Assembly: GCA_005880055.1 (NCBI GenBank)
Contig: VBJS01000110.1
Coordinates: 1 to 5,138, forward strand
DNA length: 5,138 nt
Origin: Chloroflexota bacterium
GTDB taxonomy: Bacteria; Chloroflexota; Dehalococcoidia; SM23-28-2; RBG-16-64-32
Direction: 5' to 3'
A model generated the notes under the pieces. It did no database searches and was not told the DNA's origin. It worked only from the letters and a program-made list of their open reading frames with translations. Shown in pieces: positions 4,470 to 5,138 of the stretch (within the stretch, counting starts at the first letter, position 1; each line of letters begins with the position of its first letter). A program made the translations under genes and the position numbers.

Positions 4470-5138
4470 ATGCAGATCATCCCCGCCATAGACATTCGCG
4501 GCGGCCGCTGCGTCCGCCTACGCCACGGCGATTACGCGCAGGAAACCGTTTTCTCCGATGACCCGGTCGCTGTAGCTAAGCGCTGGCAATCCCAAGGCGC
4601 CCAGCGCCTGCACGTCGTCGACCTGGACGGCGCCCGCGAAGGCCGGCCGGTCAACCAAGAGTCGCTGCGGGCTGTGATCAAAGCCGTCGGCGTTCCCGTG
4701 CAGGTGGGCGGCGGCATCCGGGACATCGCAACGATAAACTCTTACCTGGAGGCCGGCGCCGACCGGGTGGCGCTAGGGACCGCCGCTGTCAAAGACCAAA
4801 CCACGCTGATCAATTCCGTCACGCTCTTCCGAGACCGCATCATCGTCGGCGTGGACGCCCGGGATGGGCTCGCCGCTGTCGAGGGCTGGACGGAGACCTC
4901 CTCTGTCCGCGCCACGGAGCTCGTGCGGCAGCTATCGGAGTTTGGCGTCTCCCGCATCTTCTACACGGATATCGGTCGCGACGGGGTGCTCTCCGGCCCG
5001 AATTTCCCCGCCATCCAGGAGATCGTCGAGCACGCGGCCGGGCTACCGGCCCCCATGGCCGTGATCGCGTCGGGCGGCATATCGGAGATCGAGCACCTGA
5101 AGCGGCTGCGTGCTATCGGCGTGGAGGGCGCCATCATC
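4470..5138 (+). CDS. hisA: ProFAR isomerase HisA (C-terminus cut by window edge)
   Basis: Phosphoribosylformimino-AICAR-phosphate isomerase (EC 5.3.1.16). It is a cytosolic TIM barrel that performs the Amadori rearrangement of ProFAR to PRFAR, the substrate of the HisH-HisF complex. The first 223 codons are present; the family is about 240, so roughly 15-20 residues are missing. Catalytic acid D8 is in MQIIPAIDIRGGRCVRL and the general acid D129 in IVGVDARDG. Other family marks are LHVVDLDGA (47-55), the phosphate-loop VQVGGGIRD (78-85), LGTAAVKD (102-109), EGWTETS (138-144), YTDIGRDGVLSGPN (165-178) and the second phosphate loop ASGGIS (200-205). The ATG gives the canonical N-terminus, so the start is secure despite no SD. 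HisA rather than HisF or TrpF is clear from the RDG and GRDGxLxGPN wording. hisF would be expected nearby but lies outside this window. Confidence 0.97.
   Translation, partial: MQIIPAIDIRGGRCVRLRHGDYAQETVFSDDPVAVAKRWQSQGAQRLHVVDLDGAREGRPVNQESLRAVIKAVGVPVQVGGGIRDIATINSYLEAGADRVALGTAAVKDQTTLINSVTLFRDRIIVGVDARDGLAAVEGWTETSSVRATELVRQLSEFGVSRIFYTDIGRDGVLSGPNFPAIQEIVEHAAGLPAPMAVIASGGISEIEHLKRLRAIGVEGAII

Overview
The window reads as bacterial chromosome with high GC in most coding regions. It holds ordinary housekeeping genes plus one unusual insertion-like gene. The source is probably an uncultured or environmental member of Chloroflexota (Dehalococcoidia-like). This is a guess from three things: the wording of the DNA ligase OB-fold segment (NVGRTGSLNPFAQLEPV), weak Shine-Dalgarno (SD) use with GTG starts placed right behind -10 boxes, and a hisH/2TM/hisA neighbourhood. 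No 16S or other taxonomic marker is present, so the assignment is weak.

Layout. Bases 1-1987 (minus strand) carry ligA, an NAD+-dependent DNA ligase. It is complete at its N-terminus and cut by the window edge inside the C-terminal BRCT domain. Bases 1988-2210 are a divergent intergenic region with several short inverted repeats and a degenerate copy of what looks like a dispersed intergenic repeat. On the plus strand follow a GNAT acetyltransferase of the phosphinothricin/methionine-sulfone type (2211-2708), hisH (2731-3357), a small two-helix membrane protein of the 2TM type whose ATG overlaps the hisH stop (3354-3716), a membrane-anchored coiled-coil protein of unknown function with its own -10 box (3783-4400), and hisA (4470 onward, cut by the window end).

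How they fit together. HisH supplies ammonia from glutamine to HisF in the imidazole-glycerol-phosphate synthase, and HisA makes the PRFAR substrate of that enzyme, so hisH and hisA are consecutive-step histidine genes. The 2TM gene is translationally coupled to hisH. The coiled-coil gene sits between the two his genes, is clearly AT-richer in its central part than its neighbours, and is preceded by a perfect TATAAT, so it looks like an acquired or independently regulated unit inside a his cluster.

Most interesting signals: (1) the coiled-coil gene, with fifteen heptads in unbroken register; (2) its contradictory translation start, where the best SD/ATG pair is out of frame with the coil and a CCC lies at the point where a +1 shift would join them; (3) an 8-bp inverted repeat (CCCCCAAA/TTTGGGGG) bracketing its promoter; (4) two genes with identical leaderless-type spacing between -10 box and GTG. 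None of these amounts to proof of a new system.
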